From: Prorocentrum cordatum
Lineage: Eukaryota > Sar > Dinophyceae > Prorocentrales > Prorocentraceae
DNA: 64,000 nt
Direction: 5' to 3'
Assembly (NCBI GenBank): GCA_963575745.1
Contig: CAUYUJ010016302.1
Location: 201,501-265,500, forward strand
Shown piece after piece: positions 52,074-61,470 of the stretch. The number at the start of each line of letters is the position of its first letter. The stretch's first letter is position 1. The position numbers were made by a program, and so were the translations under genes. The notes under the pieces were generated by a model. It worked only from the letters and a program-made list of their open reading frames with translations. It searched no databases and was not told the origin of the DNA.

Positions 52074-53763
52074 TCATCCCCGCACCCCGCCAGCCGCAGC
52101 CATTCGCGGCATGTCCAGTCCAACCAGATACGCACGAAATCCTGCGAATACTTCTTCGCCACCCTTGCAACACCCCGCGCGAGTTTCGCTTCCTTGAAAT
52201 CGGGCTACCCGCGCCGATCGGCGAACGCGTCCGGCCAGACACCGCCGTGACGGGCACGGAACTGGTTGAGGGCAATCAGAACGCCTTTGTCCGTCTCTGC
52301 AGCCGCGGCGTCCTCTCCACCGCGGCGAGCAACGCGGGGTCCCTCTCGAGCAGGCGCTGCTCTGCTGGTCCAGGTCCCAGTGCCCGCGGCGAGGTTCCAC
52401 GTGAAGCCCACGCCCGCCCGCTCCTGGCGCACGAAAGTCGCCACCTGCCGCGCCAGCCTCAGGAGCTGCTGCCACACGGGCCACTCGGGGATCGCCTGCG
52501 GCTCAGGTCCGCCAAATACACGGGCGGGAGAGCACAGGAGGCCTGCCGCGCGCACTCCCCGGCCTCCGTCCTGTACATGATGTCGGTGTCGCCCTCGAGC
52601 TGCTGCAAGCGCGCGGCCAAGGCGCCACCCATGCGAGCGACGCCGCCGCGCGCGCGGCACCAGGCCCGCAACAGCCAGAGCTCTGCGGACATGTCGCCCG
52701 GCTCGCCCGTGCAGTAGCCGCGCCGCCCCTGGGGGAACGTGTCGGCGGCGAAGCCCGACTCCACGGCCTCAGAGAAGAGCGCGCCGCCATGGCCAGCCCA
52801 CGATTTCGGGATACCAAAGACGCGCGGTCACGGCGCCAGCCTGCCCCCGTCGGGCCCCGCGCGCTGGCACCCAGGGCTCCAGGGCGCGTCGCTGGTCGAG
52901 CTGCACGCTGGCTTCGCAAGTGTCCCGGCAGAACTCGTCCTCCAGCAGGAGGCGACGGAACTCAGACAATCCGTTCTCCCCCCTGGCCGCGCACCGGGCC
53001 GCCCGCGCGCTTCCTGGCGCGGGCGCGCTCCGCCTCCACCGCCTCGCGCTTCACCGCCTGGCTAGGCAGCTTCTGCGGCGCGAAATGCAACCTCTTACAC
53101 CAACCTCCGTCGGTCAGCTCCCGCGCGCCCTCGGAATCCAGCCGGCACTTGTAGCACAGGTAATCAGAGGCCAGGCGCAGGAGCACGCTGCCGTGCACCG
53201 GGGCGCCAGCAGCGCCGTCCTGCCGCCCTGCTCTGCGCGCCGCGCCTGCCGCGTCGCCTCGCGCACCTCCCCCGGCCTGCAGACCTCTCCCTCGGCGGCG
53301 CCAGCGACGGCAGCAGCGGCGCGCGGACCGGCCCAGGCTCGCCGTCGTGGCGGAGCGGCGCGCGCCAGCGCAGCGGCTCGGGGCGGCAGCAGACCAAGAC
53401 CTCGCGCTCCACGCCCTCCTGCTCGAGCCGTTGGAGCAGGCGCTGCCACTGCTCCCAAGGCTCTTGTACGTCCGACCTGGGCACAGGCGCGCGGCGCAGC
53501 AGCTCGGGGTCGGCCTGGCGCAGGCGCCGGATCGCCTGCGACCGCGCCACGATGTCCTGCGCCGCGGCCGCGTGGAGCCCCAGGCCACGCCCCGCAGCCG
53601 CTCCAGCTCCAACATCTGCCGCTGCAGCTCCGCGTCTGGGGCCTCCCCCGCGAAGAATCGGCGCGACGGGCACCGACGACAGCATGCAGGTCGTCAGCAC
53701 GCACCGCATGAAATCCTTGTGCTCCTCGCCGATGCCCGCGGGCAGCTCCTCCTCGTCCGCCAT
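52074..53763 (-). pseudogene. gag-like / upstream region of the DIRS element, heavily frameshifted
   Basis: Sensible peptide alternates between three frames: DEEELPAGIGEEHKDFMRCV (53763 on), QDIVARSQAIRRLRQADPEL, EPWEQWQRLLQRLEQEGVER, then GSVLLRLASDYLCYKCRLDS with LTDGGWCKRLHFAPQKLPSQ (to 52962), SEFRRLLLEDEFCRDTCEAS (52969 on), then LWLLRAWCRARGGVARMGGA and FVRQERAGVGFTWNLAAGTG. No family is recognised. The CYKC / WCKRLHF pair could be a zinc knuckle. Order and decay fit a DIRS gag. Confidence 0.4.
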
Positions 53764-53839
53764 GCCCTGCGGCTCTTCCTCCGAGTCCGTCAGGAGGAAA
53801 GTTGCAGAGTACGAACTCTGCGCTCACGACGCACCCAAA

Positions 53840-54209
53840 CTGGCGCCGGCGGTGAACCGTCAACCTGGTCACCGCCGGGATCCTCGTAGAGCTCCTTGCA
53901 TGCGTAAGAGAGCTTAGTGTCGAAAGAAAGAGCTTCTAGAGGCATCTCGAAAAAGAATGAACATTGATTGTTTTTCATGTCGCAAGTTTCGCTACTGAAA
54001 CTACGCCTAGAGAGCTCATATTGACACAGATAGACTATCAAAACCTTTTACAAGTGCGAAAAATCTGCTTACATTGTCAAATATCTTTCAAATATTCGCA
54101 AAACCACCCAAAAGTTACCACTTTGTCCTTTCTGGCCGGGTCGACCAACTAGCTCCACCCAGCGCCGGAATTCCTCTAGCTCATCGATGCCGAAGAGCTC
54201 TACTAGGTA
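53840..54209 (-). mobile_element. A element copy 1 (hairpin-ended non-coding element)
   Basis: 370 bp. On the plus strand it begins CTGGCG with a 10-bp-stem hairpin (arms CCGGCGGTGA at 53846 and TCACCGCCGG at 53869). This is followed by a CTCGTAGAGCTC word, and the copy ends in GAGCTCTACTAGGTA, the inverted counterpart. I assign minus orientation because then the inverted repeat at the 5' end pairs with a subterminal one, followed by the terminal hairpin, ending CCAG. No coding capacity. Confidence 0.75.
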
Positions 54210-55057
54210 CTTGACTGGCGGACGCGGCATCCCACTATAGCTGCGGAAAATTTAGTTCCTTAAAATAAATTGTCCAACATCTTTCAAATCTTAGGAAAAC
54301 TGACCCAAAGTTGTCACATTGTCTCTTCTCGTCGAATCGACCAAGCCGAACACCACGTAGAGCTCTTTTGTTGCACAGCGCTCCTCGGAACACATGGAGG
54401 AAGCTTCTGAAGCAAGGACAGAAAAAACTCGAAAAAACACGATTCGGCTTATCCAAAATCGGTTCCCTCAAGTCTTTCGATAGTAATACTGCAGCTACAG
54501 ACCTGAGATTTTTACTGGCAGACGCGGCATAACCCACTACAGGTGATAAAAATCTGGTTTCTCAAATGAGTTGTCAAATATCTTTCAAACTGGCGCCGGC
54601 GGTGAACCGTCAACCTGGTCACCGCCGAGAACCTCGTAGAGCTCATTTCACGCGTAAGAGTGCTCGGAGTCGAAAGAGATAGCTTCTGAAAATTGTTTTT
54701 TTTTTCGTGTCGACATGAAGATGGTTCCGCCAAGTGCTCTGATAGTAAAAGTGCGCCTACAGAGCTCATACTATGACATAGAGGCCCTCATAGTCGTTTA
54801 CAGGTGCGAAAAATCTGCTTTCGCAAAATGAATTGTCAAATATCTTTCAAAAAATTGCAAAAGCACCCAAAAGTTACCACTTTGTCCTTTCTGGCCGGGT
54901 CGACCAACTAGCTCCACCCCGCGCCTGAATTCCTCTAGCTCATCGATGCCGAAGAGCTCTACGAGGTACCAAGCCTCCAGATGCTTCGCGCCTCATCATG
55001 TCTTCTAATGTTTCGGCCACTCGAGAACAGTAAAGAAATTCAGAATCATTCGGAGAA
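54210..55057 (-). mobile_element. diverged A element interrupted by A copy 2
   Basis: 54210-54589 is a diverged A relative (ACTGGCAGACGCGGCATA, TCAAGTCTTTCGATAGTAAT). A copy 2 occupies 54590-54968 with its own hairpin (CCGGCGGTGA / TCACCGCC, one mismatch at the end) and GAGCTCTACGAGGTA terminus. 54969-55057 is flanking unique sequence. Confidence 0.65.
54590..54968 (-). mobile_element. A element copy 2
   Basis: 379 bp with the same internal landmarks as copy 1: GTAAGAGTGCTCGGAGTCGA, GTGTCGACATGAAGATGGTT, AGTGCGCCTACAGAGCTCAT, TCTGGCCGGGTCGACCAACT. Inserted after TCTTTCAAA of the diverged A relative. Confidence 0.75.
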
Positions 55058-55195
55058 CTGGGCGCCGGCGGTAAACCGTCAACCTTTGTTACCGCCGGGG
55101 GACTCGTAGAGCTTCCTGACAACATGTAATGTCGAAAAAAATTACACACAAAAAATAATTTGTCAGCCCAAGCAATTTCAGACCTCTCCGATGCA

Positions 55196-56060
55196 ACAGC
55201 CGAACGCCCCCGGTGCTTCTGGATCGTCTTCTGCACGAGCTCTGTAGCTCTCCTACAGCCCGAGTTACGTGCGTAAATCGACAGCACCTCTCAAGATGAC
55301 TCGACAATACGAATAGTTTGGCAAACCCAGCTCGAGTATCAGACCGAGTTGAGACCTCTGTACGCGACGGGCGGACGCCTCTGATGTCTCTGAATCGATT
55401 CCTGTGATTACCAGCCCTGCAGGCCCCCCTATAGCGCGAGTTAAGTGCAGGAAACCGACAGCACCTCCCAGGATGACTCGAAGAATACGAAAAGTTTCGC
55501 GGACCTAGTTCGGGCAGCAGACAGAGTTCGAAGCTCTGGATTCGAAAGGCGAACGCGCCTGATGTCTCCGAATCGATTCCAGTGATTATCAGCCATGCAG
55601 CCCCCCTACAGCCCTAGTTAAGTGCAGAGAACACACAGCATCTCTCAAGATGACTCGAACAATACGAATAGTTTCGCGATTCTAGATCGGGCAGCAGACC
55701 GAGTTGAGAGCTCAGGATTCAACAGACGAACGCGACTGATGATTCTGAATCAGATTCTGTACGTATCAGCTCTGTAGCTGTCCTGTAGCTCGAGTTAAGT
55801 ACAGAAAACCGAGAGAGCCTGTCAAGATGACTCGAATAATACGAATAGGTTTGCGGTCCTAGCTCGGCTAGCAGACCGAGTTCAGACCTCTGGGTTCAAC
55901 AGGCGAACGCGCCTGATCATTCTGAATCGATTAGCTGTGCTTACCAGCTCTGTAGCTGTCATGAAGCTCGAGTTATGTTCAGAAAACCGTCACCGCGTAT
56001 CAAGATGACTCGAAACGGCCAATCCCGCCGGTGTGCTTTTTGGCAGTGAAAGGTACCCAA
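55196..56060. repeat. 177-bp tandem repeat, five units (B1)
   Basis: The word AAGATGACTCGA or its variants stands at 55293, 55470, 55647, 55824 and 56002, a constant 177-178 spacing. Units also share ACAGCACCTCTC, CAGACCGAGTT, GCGCCTGATG and AGCTCGAGTTA. No coding. Confidence 0.95.
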
Positions 56061-56278
56061 TCGAGCTGAGATCAAGATGGCGAGCGGGAATAAGATCGAA
56101 TATCACGGGAAAAAATACTAGAGCTCTAACGAATGGTTGAATTTCGAGAACAAAATTTTCAACCGACCAAAAGTCACCAAAAGGTCCGTCGAGATTTTCC
56201 TTGCCAACTAGCTCTCCAGCGCCCCGGAATTACTCTTAAGCTTCCAGCAATAACTGGGCGCCGGCGGTAAACCGTCAA

Positions 56279-57856
56279 CCTTTGTTTTTGTTGCGGTTTG
56301 CGGTCCGCCACTAGAATCCGAGTCCGAATCGGCGGAGCAGTGCAACTGAGCCCCCACCATCTTAGGTAGGTCGTAGCAGAGCGCACGCCACCTTAGCAGC
56401 AGCTCTCGTCAGGGCAGCGCAGGCAGCTAGTTCACAGCACGTTACCGTGCTACCAGGAGGCAAGCTCATCGCCTCCTCGGCCACATCGTGCCAATGGAAG
56501 CTGTGCGAGCTGGTGCAGGAGGAAGAGGAGGAGGAGGAGGAGGAGGAGGAGGAGGAGATGGGAAAATCAACCTGCACGCTGGAACCCCTACCTACAACGC
56601 CAATCTGAAGCCACCACCCACCTCCACATCCTTCATTACTGACACCCCCATCGAATGCACCACGGAGAGCAGTCTTACGAGTACTGAGGAACTTATCATA
56701 TGCAAACCAGCGAGTAATAGTTTGGCCACCTCTGGCCTCCCACGACAATTTATCCGCACGCTCATTACCCTCACGAAAGAAATGCTTATACAGATTCTGT
56801 CCCGATGCAGGTGAGGTCAGTCCCCATCCAGACAGCATCGATACCGTATTTTGTAGTGTTCCCACCAGTCGTACATACTGCTTGTTGCGAATCTGCCACT
56901 CACCACACATCCAGTTTACAACAGTCTTACTATCTCCCAAGATCTCCATCCCAAGACGCTCAATATTCTCACACCTCCACTCCGTTTCATTCTCAAAAGT
57001 TGCGGCAATACGTTTGCTCATCCTCTCATTCATCTCACTCTCCTCCTCCTCCTCTGCCTTCACATGTCTCACACCAGGCGGCCTGGGTAGAACAAACAAG
57101 TCGAACAAGTGTTGCATACCAATCACAGTCAGCAAATGCTTGCAGTATTTCTCACGGGACCCAGCGGAACTGTCGAATGAGAGGTACCACTCACAACCAA
57201 AGAGATCGCACAAGCACCAGTCCCACGCAGTATGTCCACGGGGGCGGCCGCCTATGTTCATGCGTGTCAGCTGCTTCCTATCTTTTACAGGCATTGCTAG
57301 AATACATGTGTCACGATGTTCCGTCCACTTCCCCCTTCCATGTAACATGGCCAGCCTAGATATCATCCATTCACGTGACATGTCCGACTCCTCAGGTATG
57401 GCAGGCTGATCATCTGGTGTACGCCGGCGACAGCCACTCGACATCTGGGATATCTGAGATACATGATATGTTTGAGAAGTCGCCGCCGCCGCCATCGCCC
57501 GAGTTTTCCTCTGACGCCGATTTGGTACCGTCTCTCCCTCCTCCTCCTCTGTGTGTGTTGTGTATCTCCTCATACGAATACTTGCAGCAACTGAGACATC
57601 CTTAGCCCAATCCCAACAACGAAATATCCATATCTGCACCGCACTTCGGAATCCAAGTCCAGCAAAACTCTGTCGTCCCGCTTTGTATCGCCTACGTTGA
57701 AACTCAGACCAGCCTTCAGTTCTCCGCTTGCGTATACCTGACATTATAGCTAGACATCTGCCTTCAAAATAGTGAACAGCAGCAATGGTAGAATAGTCGG
57801 GCGTTCTGCCCTCACAGTTGAATAATAATGCAGCAATCACTTTAGCACCTTTTGTT
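56279..57856 (-). mobile_element. LINE-C: 5'-truncated copy of the LINE-A family
   Basis: Insert 56287-57847 is flanked by CCTTTGTT (56279-56286) and CCTTTTGTT (57848-57856), an 8-9-bp duplication of the B hairpin loop, where uninterrupted copies read AACCTTTGTTACC. Minus strand: C-terminal coding region and RNase H, stop at 56362, about 75 bases of 3' UTR, A-rich end. 5' truncation is the usual outcome of LINE insertion. The uninterrupted frame indicates that it is younger than LINE-A. Confidence 0.85.
56362..57847 (-). CDS. LINE-C C-terminal protein with permuted RNase H
   Basis: About 495 codons open without interruption. The upstream part matches LINE-A (AALLFNCEGRTPDYSTIAAV, YFEGRCLAIMSGIRKRRTEG). 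A middle region follows (CDLFGCEWYLSFDSSAGSRE, KYCKHLLTVIGMQHLFDLFV). The RNase H is permuted: GMEILGDSKTVVNWMCGEWQ, then YKHFFREGNERADKLSWEAR, then RGAFDGGVSNEGCGGGWWLQ and TVTCCELAACAALTRAAAKV, so the catalytic Asp-3 and Asp-4 half precedes the Asp-1 and Glu half. A run of 13 Ser, encoded by a GGA microsatellite at 56517-56555 on the plus strand, lies in a loop between the strands. Frames upstream of 57847 belong to the B hairpin, not to the LINE. Confidence 0.75.
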
Positions 57857-57904
57857 ACCGCCGGGGGACTCGTAGAGCTTCCTGACATATACTGTCGAAA
57901 TTAT

Positions 57905-57928
57905 TTTTTTTTTTAAATAATAATAATA

Positions 57929-58003
<75 letters not shown>

Positions 58004-58004
58004 T
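57905..58004. repeat. poly-T/AAT/poly-A expansion inside B copy 2
   Basis: A T run, (AAT)n and about 75-80 consecutive A stand where B1 (55140-55165) and B3 (61875-61905) have only short A-rich sequence. Length could be affected by assembly. Confidence 0.9.
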
Positions 58005-58015
58005 CTTCAGCCCAA

Positions 58016-59230
58016 GCAATTGTCTTCTGCACGAGCTCTGTAGCTCTCCTACAGCCCGAGTTACGTGCGTAAATCGACAGCAACTCTCAAGATGACTCGA
58101 ACAATACGAATGGTTTGGCAAACCTAGCTCAAGTATCAGACCGACTTAACACCTCTGCATGCGACAGACGGACGCGTCTGATGTCTCCGAATCGATTCCT
58201 GTGATTACCAGCCCTGCAGCCCCCTCTACAGCTCGAGTTAAGTGGAGAAAACCGACAGCACCTCTCAGGATGACTCGAACAATACAAATAGTTTCGCGGA
58301 CCTAGTTCGGGCAGCAGACAGAGTTCGGAGCTCTGGATTCGAAAAGCGGACGCGCCTGATCTCTCCGAATCGATTCCAGTGATTACCAGCCTTGCAGCCC
58401 CCCTACAGCCCTAGTTAAGTGCAGAGAACCGACAGCATCTCTCAAGATGACTCGAACAATACGAATAGTACCTCGTAGAGCTCTTCGGTATCGATGAGTT
58501 AGAGGGATTCCGGCGCGGGGTGGAGCTAGTTGGTCGACCCGGCCAGAAAGGACACAGTGGTAACTTTTGGGTGGTTTTGCAATTTGTTGAAAGATATTTG
58601 ACAATTCATTTTGAGAAAGCAGATTTTTACTCCGAGAATTAATATCTTAACTTTATTCTGCGAGCAGCTCAGCTCTGCAGGCGCACTTTTACTATCGAAT
58701 CACTTGGAGGAACCATCTTGATGTCGACACGAAAAAAATCAATGTTTCGCTTTTTCGAGAAATGCTTCCAGAAGCTCTCGCTTTCGACTCTGAGCGCCCT
58801 TACGCGTGAAAGGAGCTCTACGAGGTTCCCTGTGGTGACCAGGTTGACGGTTCACCGCCGGCGCCAGTTTCGCGATTCTAGATCGGGCAGCAGAACGAGT
58901 TCAGAGCTCTGGATTCAACAGACAACGGCCACTGATGATTCTGAATCAGATTCTATACGCATCGGCTCTGTAGCTGTCCTATAGCTCGAGTTAATAAGTA
59001 CAGAAAACCGAGAGCATCTGTCAAGATGACTCGAATAATACAAATAATTTGCGACGCTAGCTCGGCTAGCAGACCGAGTTGAGACCTCTGGGTTCAACAG
59101 ACAAACGCGCCTGATCATTCTGAATCAATTAGCTGTGCTTACCAGCTCTGTAGCTGTTCTGAAGCTCGAGTTATCTTGAAAAAACAGACAGCGCGTGACA
59201 AGATGACTCGAAACGACCGATCCCGCCGGG
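58016..59230. repeat. 177-bp tandem array of B2
   Basis: Five units (see B copy 2); the third is interrupted by the inverted A element between AATACGAATAG and TTTCGCGAT. Confidence 0.9.
58469..58867 (+). mobile_element. A element in opposite orientation, inserted in the 177-bp array
   Basis: 399 bp from TACCTCGTAGAGCTC to a terminal hairpin and GCGCCAG. B1 shows the uninterrupted site AATACGAATAGTTTCGCGAT at 55661-55680, so the boundaries are exact to within the shared bases AGT. Confidence 0.85.
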
Positions 59231-59503
59231 ACGCTTTTTGGCAGTGAAAGGTACCCGATCGAGCTGAGACCAAGATGGCAGCGGGAATAAGATCGAATAT
59301 CACGGGAAAAAAATACTAGAGCTCTAACGAATGGTTGAGTTTCGAGAACAAAATTTTCAGCCGACCAAAGTCACCAAAAGGTCCGTCGAGATTTTTCTTG
59401 CCAACTAGCTCTCCAGCGCCCCGGAATTACTGTTAAACTTGCTAAGGGAAGCTCTACGAGTTACTTGCTAAGGGAAGCTCTACGAGTTACTTGGTAGCGT
59501 CCA

Positions 59504-60044
59504 TTGGCGCCGGCGGTGAACCGTCAACCTGGTCACCGCCGGGAACATCGTAGACTCATTTCACGCGCAAGAGATCTTGGAGTCGAAAGAGAGAGCTTCT
59601 GGAAGCATTTTTCGAAAAAGAGAAAAATTGATTTTTTTCGTGTCGACATTTGATAGTAAAAATTCGCCTACAGAGCTCATAAATCAGACAGTGAGGCCCT
59701 CATAGTCGTTTACAGGTGCGAAAAATCTGCTTTCTCAAATCAATTGTCGAATATCTGTCAAAAAATCGCCAAAACTGGCACCGGCGGTGAACCGTCAACC
59801 TGGTCACCGCCGGGAACCTCGCACAGCTCCTTCCACGCGTGAGAGTGCTTAGAGTCGTAAGAGAGAGCTTCTGGAGGCATTTGAGCATTCTTTTTCTCAT
59901 GTCAGAATAAAGTTGGTTCCCCATGTGTTTCAGTAGTGAAAGTGCGCCTAGAGAGCTCATATTAAGACACAGAGGCCCTCATAGTCGTTTACAGGTGCGA
60001 AAAATCTGCTTTCTTAAGATGACTTGTCAAACATCTTTCAAATA
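59504..60044 (-). mobile_element. A element cluster (two partial copies)
   Basis: Hairpin starts at about 59504 and 59775, each followed by the A landmarks (AGAGTGCTTAGAGTCG, CTCATAGTCGTTTACAGGTG). The first is truncated by the second. The second continues after 60406. Confidence 0.65.
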
Positions 60045-60406
60045 CTGGCGCCGGCGGTGAACTCTCAACCTGGTCACCGCCGGGAACCTCGTAGAGCTCC
60101 TCTCACTGGAAAGAGTGCAGAGAATCGACAGAGTGAAAAATAGAGATTTTTCGAAAATCTTGAGATTCGATTTTTCGATGTTCATATTCGCTCAGTTCCT
60201 TGAAATCAATGCATCGAAAGAGCTGAGCTGCTCTCTCACAGACGCTATATGTGTCGCAAGAATCTGCTTTCTCAAAAAAAAATGTCAAATATCTTTCAAT
60301 TTCTCGCAAAAGCACCCAAAAGTTGCCACACGGCCGGCTGGGCCAACTAGCTTCACCCCGCGCCGGAATTCTCTACCTCATCGATGCCGAAGAGCTCTAC
60401 GAGGTA
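60045..60406 (-). mobile_element. A element copy nested in another A
   Basis: 362 bp. Host flanks TCTTTCAAATA and TTCGCAAAACCACCC rejoin to CAAATATTCGCAAAACC, which exists intact at 54089-54105. Target A|T, no duplication. The first hairpin arm is intact and the loop is slightly changed. Confidence 0.8.
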
Positions 60407-61470
60407 TTCGCAAAACCACCCAGAAGTTCCATTTTGTCCTTTCTCGCCGGATCGGCCAACTGGAACCGGCGGCACCGTCAACCAGGTTACCGCCGGGACC
60501 CTCGTAGAGCTCTTTTCTCACTCCGCGCTTTTCCGAACACATGAAGAGAGCTTCTGGAGCGAAAACGACAAATCGAAAAAACAAGTTTTCTGTTTTTATT
60601 CAACGTCGGTTCAAGTGTTTTGATAGCAATACTGCACCGACGGACCTGAAAGTTTTACTGGCGGACGCGCCATAACCTACTACAGATGCGAAAAATCTGC
60701 TTCGTTAAATGAATTGTCAAATTTTTTCAATTTTTTGTAAAACCACCGAAAAGTTACGACTTTGTCCGTCTCGCCGGGTCCGCCAACTAGCTCCACCCCG
60801 CGCCGGAATTCCTCTAGCTCATCGATGGCGAAGAGCTCTATGAGGTACCTGGAGAGAGAAGAGAACTTGGTAGCGTCCAAAACTGGAACCGGCGGTAAAC
60901 ACGCGAATTGACCCACTACAGGTGCGAAAAATACCGGTTCGTAGAATGAATTTATAAATCTCTGACAAAGTTTGTCCAACCGACCCAAAGTTCGCACATT
61001 GTTCGTCGGCGCCGGATCGGCCAACTGGGATCCGGCGGTAAGCCGTCAACCAGGTTCCGCCGGGACCCTCGTAGAGCTCTAAATAGACAAATGAGATCCA
61101 AGATCACAGCAGAAAAACGCTTCTCAATACCAGCTTCAGAAATCCAGAAATCTTATTTTCGGTCCTACAGGAACTGGTTCCCCGCAGTCTTTTGATCTAT
61201 ATAATGTAGCTAGAGCCCTAAGGATTGCACCATCGAAAGCGCCATGATTCACTGCATAGAATGAAAATTCGAATTTACAAGACGAATTTCAAAATGTCTT
61301 GCTATCTTCCAAAAACCGACCCCAGGTCATCAGATTGTCCGCCTGGGCCAGGTTGGCTAACTAGCTGTGCCCCGCGCCGGAATTCGCACATTCTTTGTCG
61401 GCGCCGGGTCGGCCAACTAGCTGCACCCCGCGCCCAAATTCCTCTAGCTCATCGATGTCGAAGAGCTCTA
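60407..61470 (-). mobile_element. diverged A-family copies
   Basis: Hairpin-type starts at 60460 (AACCGGCGGCACCGTCAACC), 60883 and 61025 (ATCCGGCGGTAAGCCGTCAA), with weaker stems. Landmarks ACTGGCGGACGCGCCATA and TCTAGCTCATCGATG recur. No coding sequence. Confidence 0.55.

Larger units (their letters stand above)
45488..53763 (-). mobile_element. DIRS-type tyrosine-recombinase retroelement, degenerate
   Basis: Minus-strand order: gag-like frames (53763 to about 52100), RT remnant and RNase H with a DCM-like tail (about 52020-50085), tyrosine recombinase (about 50000-48200), then an RRM/zinc-finger protein in the same frame (to 45488). RT, RNase H, methyltransferase and tyrosine recombinase in this order is characteristic of DIRS elements, which integrate as circles by recombinase and lack LTR integrase. 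I could not find its inverted terminal repeats, so the outer limits are those of the reading frames. Multiple frameshifts and one RT stop show that it is inactive. Confidence 0.75.
56254..59463 (-). mobile_element. B element copy 2, interrupted by LINE-C and an inverted A
   Basis: Hairpin 5' arm at 56254-56280 and 3' arm at 57857-57866 are separated by LINE-C. Array units at 58089, 58267, 58444, 59023 and 59200 are evenly 177-180 bp apart once the 399-bp A insertion is subtracted. The end GGAAGCTCTACGAGTTA is at 59447-59463. Removing both inserts leaves about 1.25 kb, the B length. Confidence 0.75.
55058..59489 (-). mobile_element. B element copy 1, interrupted by B copy 2
   Basis: B1 proper is 55058-56253 plus 59464-59489 (about 1.22 kb). 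It starts with a hairpin (CCGGCGGTAA at 55065 and TTACCGCCGG at 55089). It has a 16-bp inverted repeat, GACTCGTAGAGCTTCC near the hairpin and GGAAGCTCTACGAGT at the far end, and five 177-bp units between. Host flanks GAGAA and CTTGGTAGCGTCC join to a sequence present uninterrupted at 60861-60878, so insertion created no obvious duplication. Confidence 0.75.
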
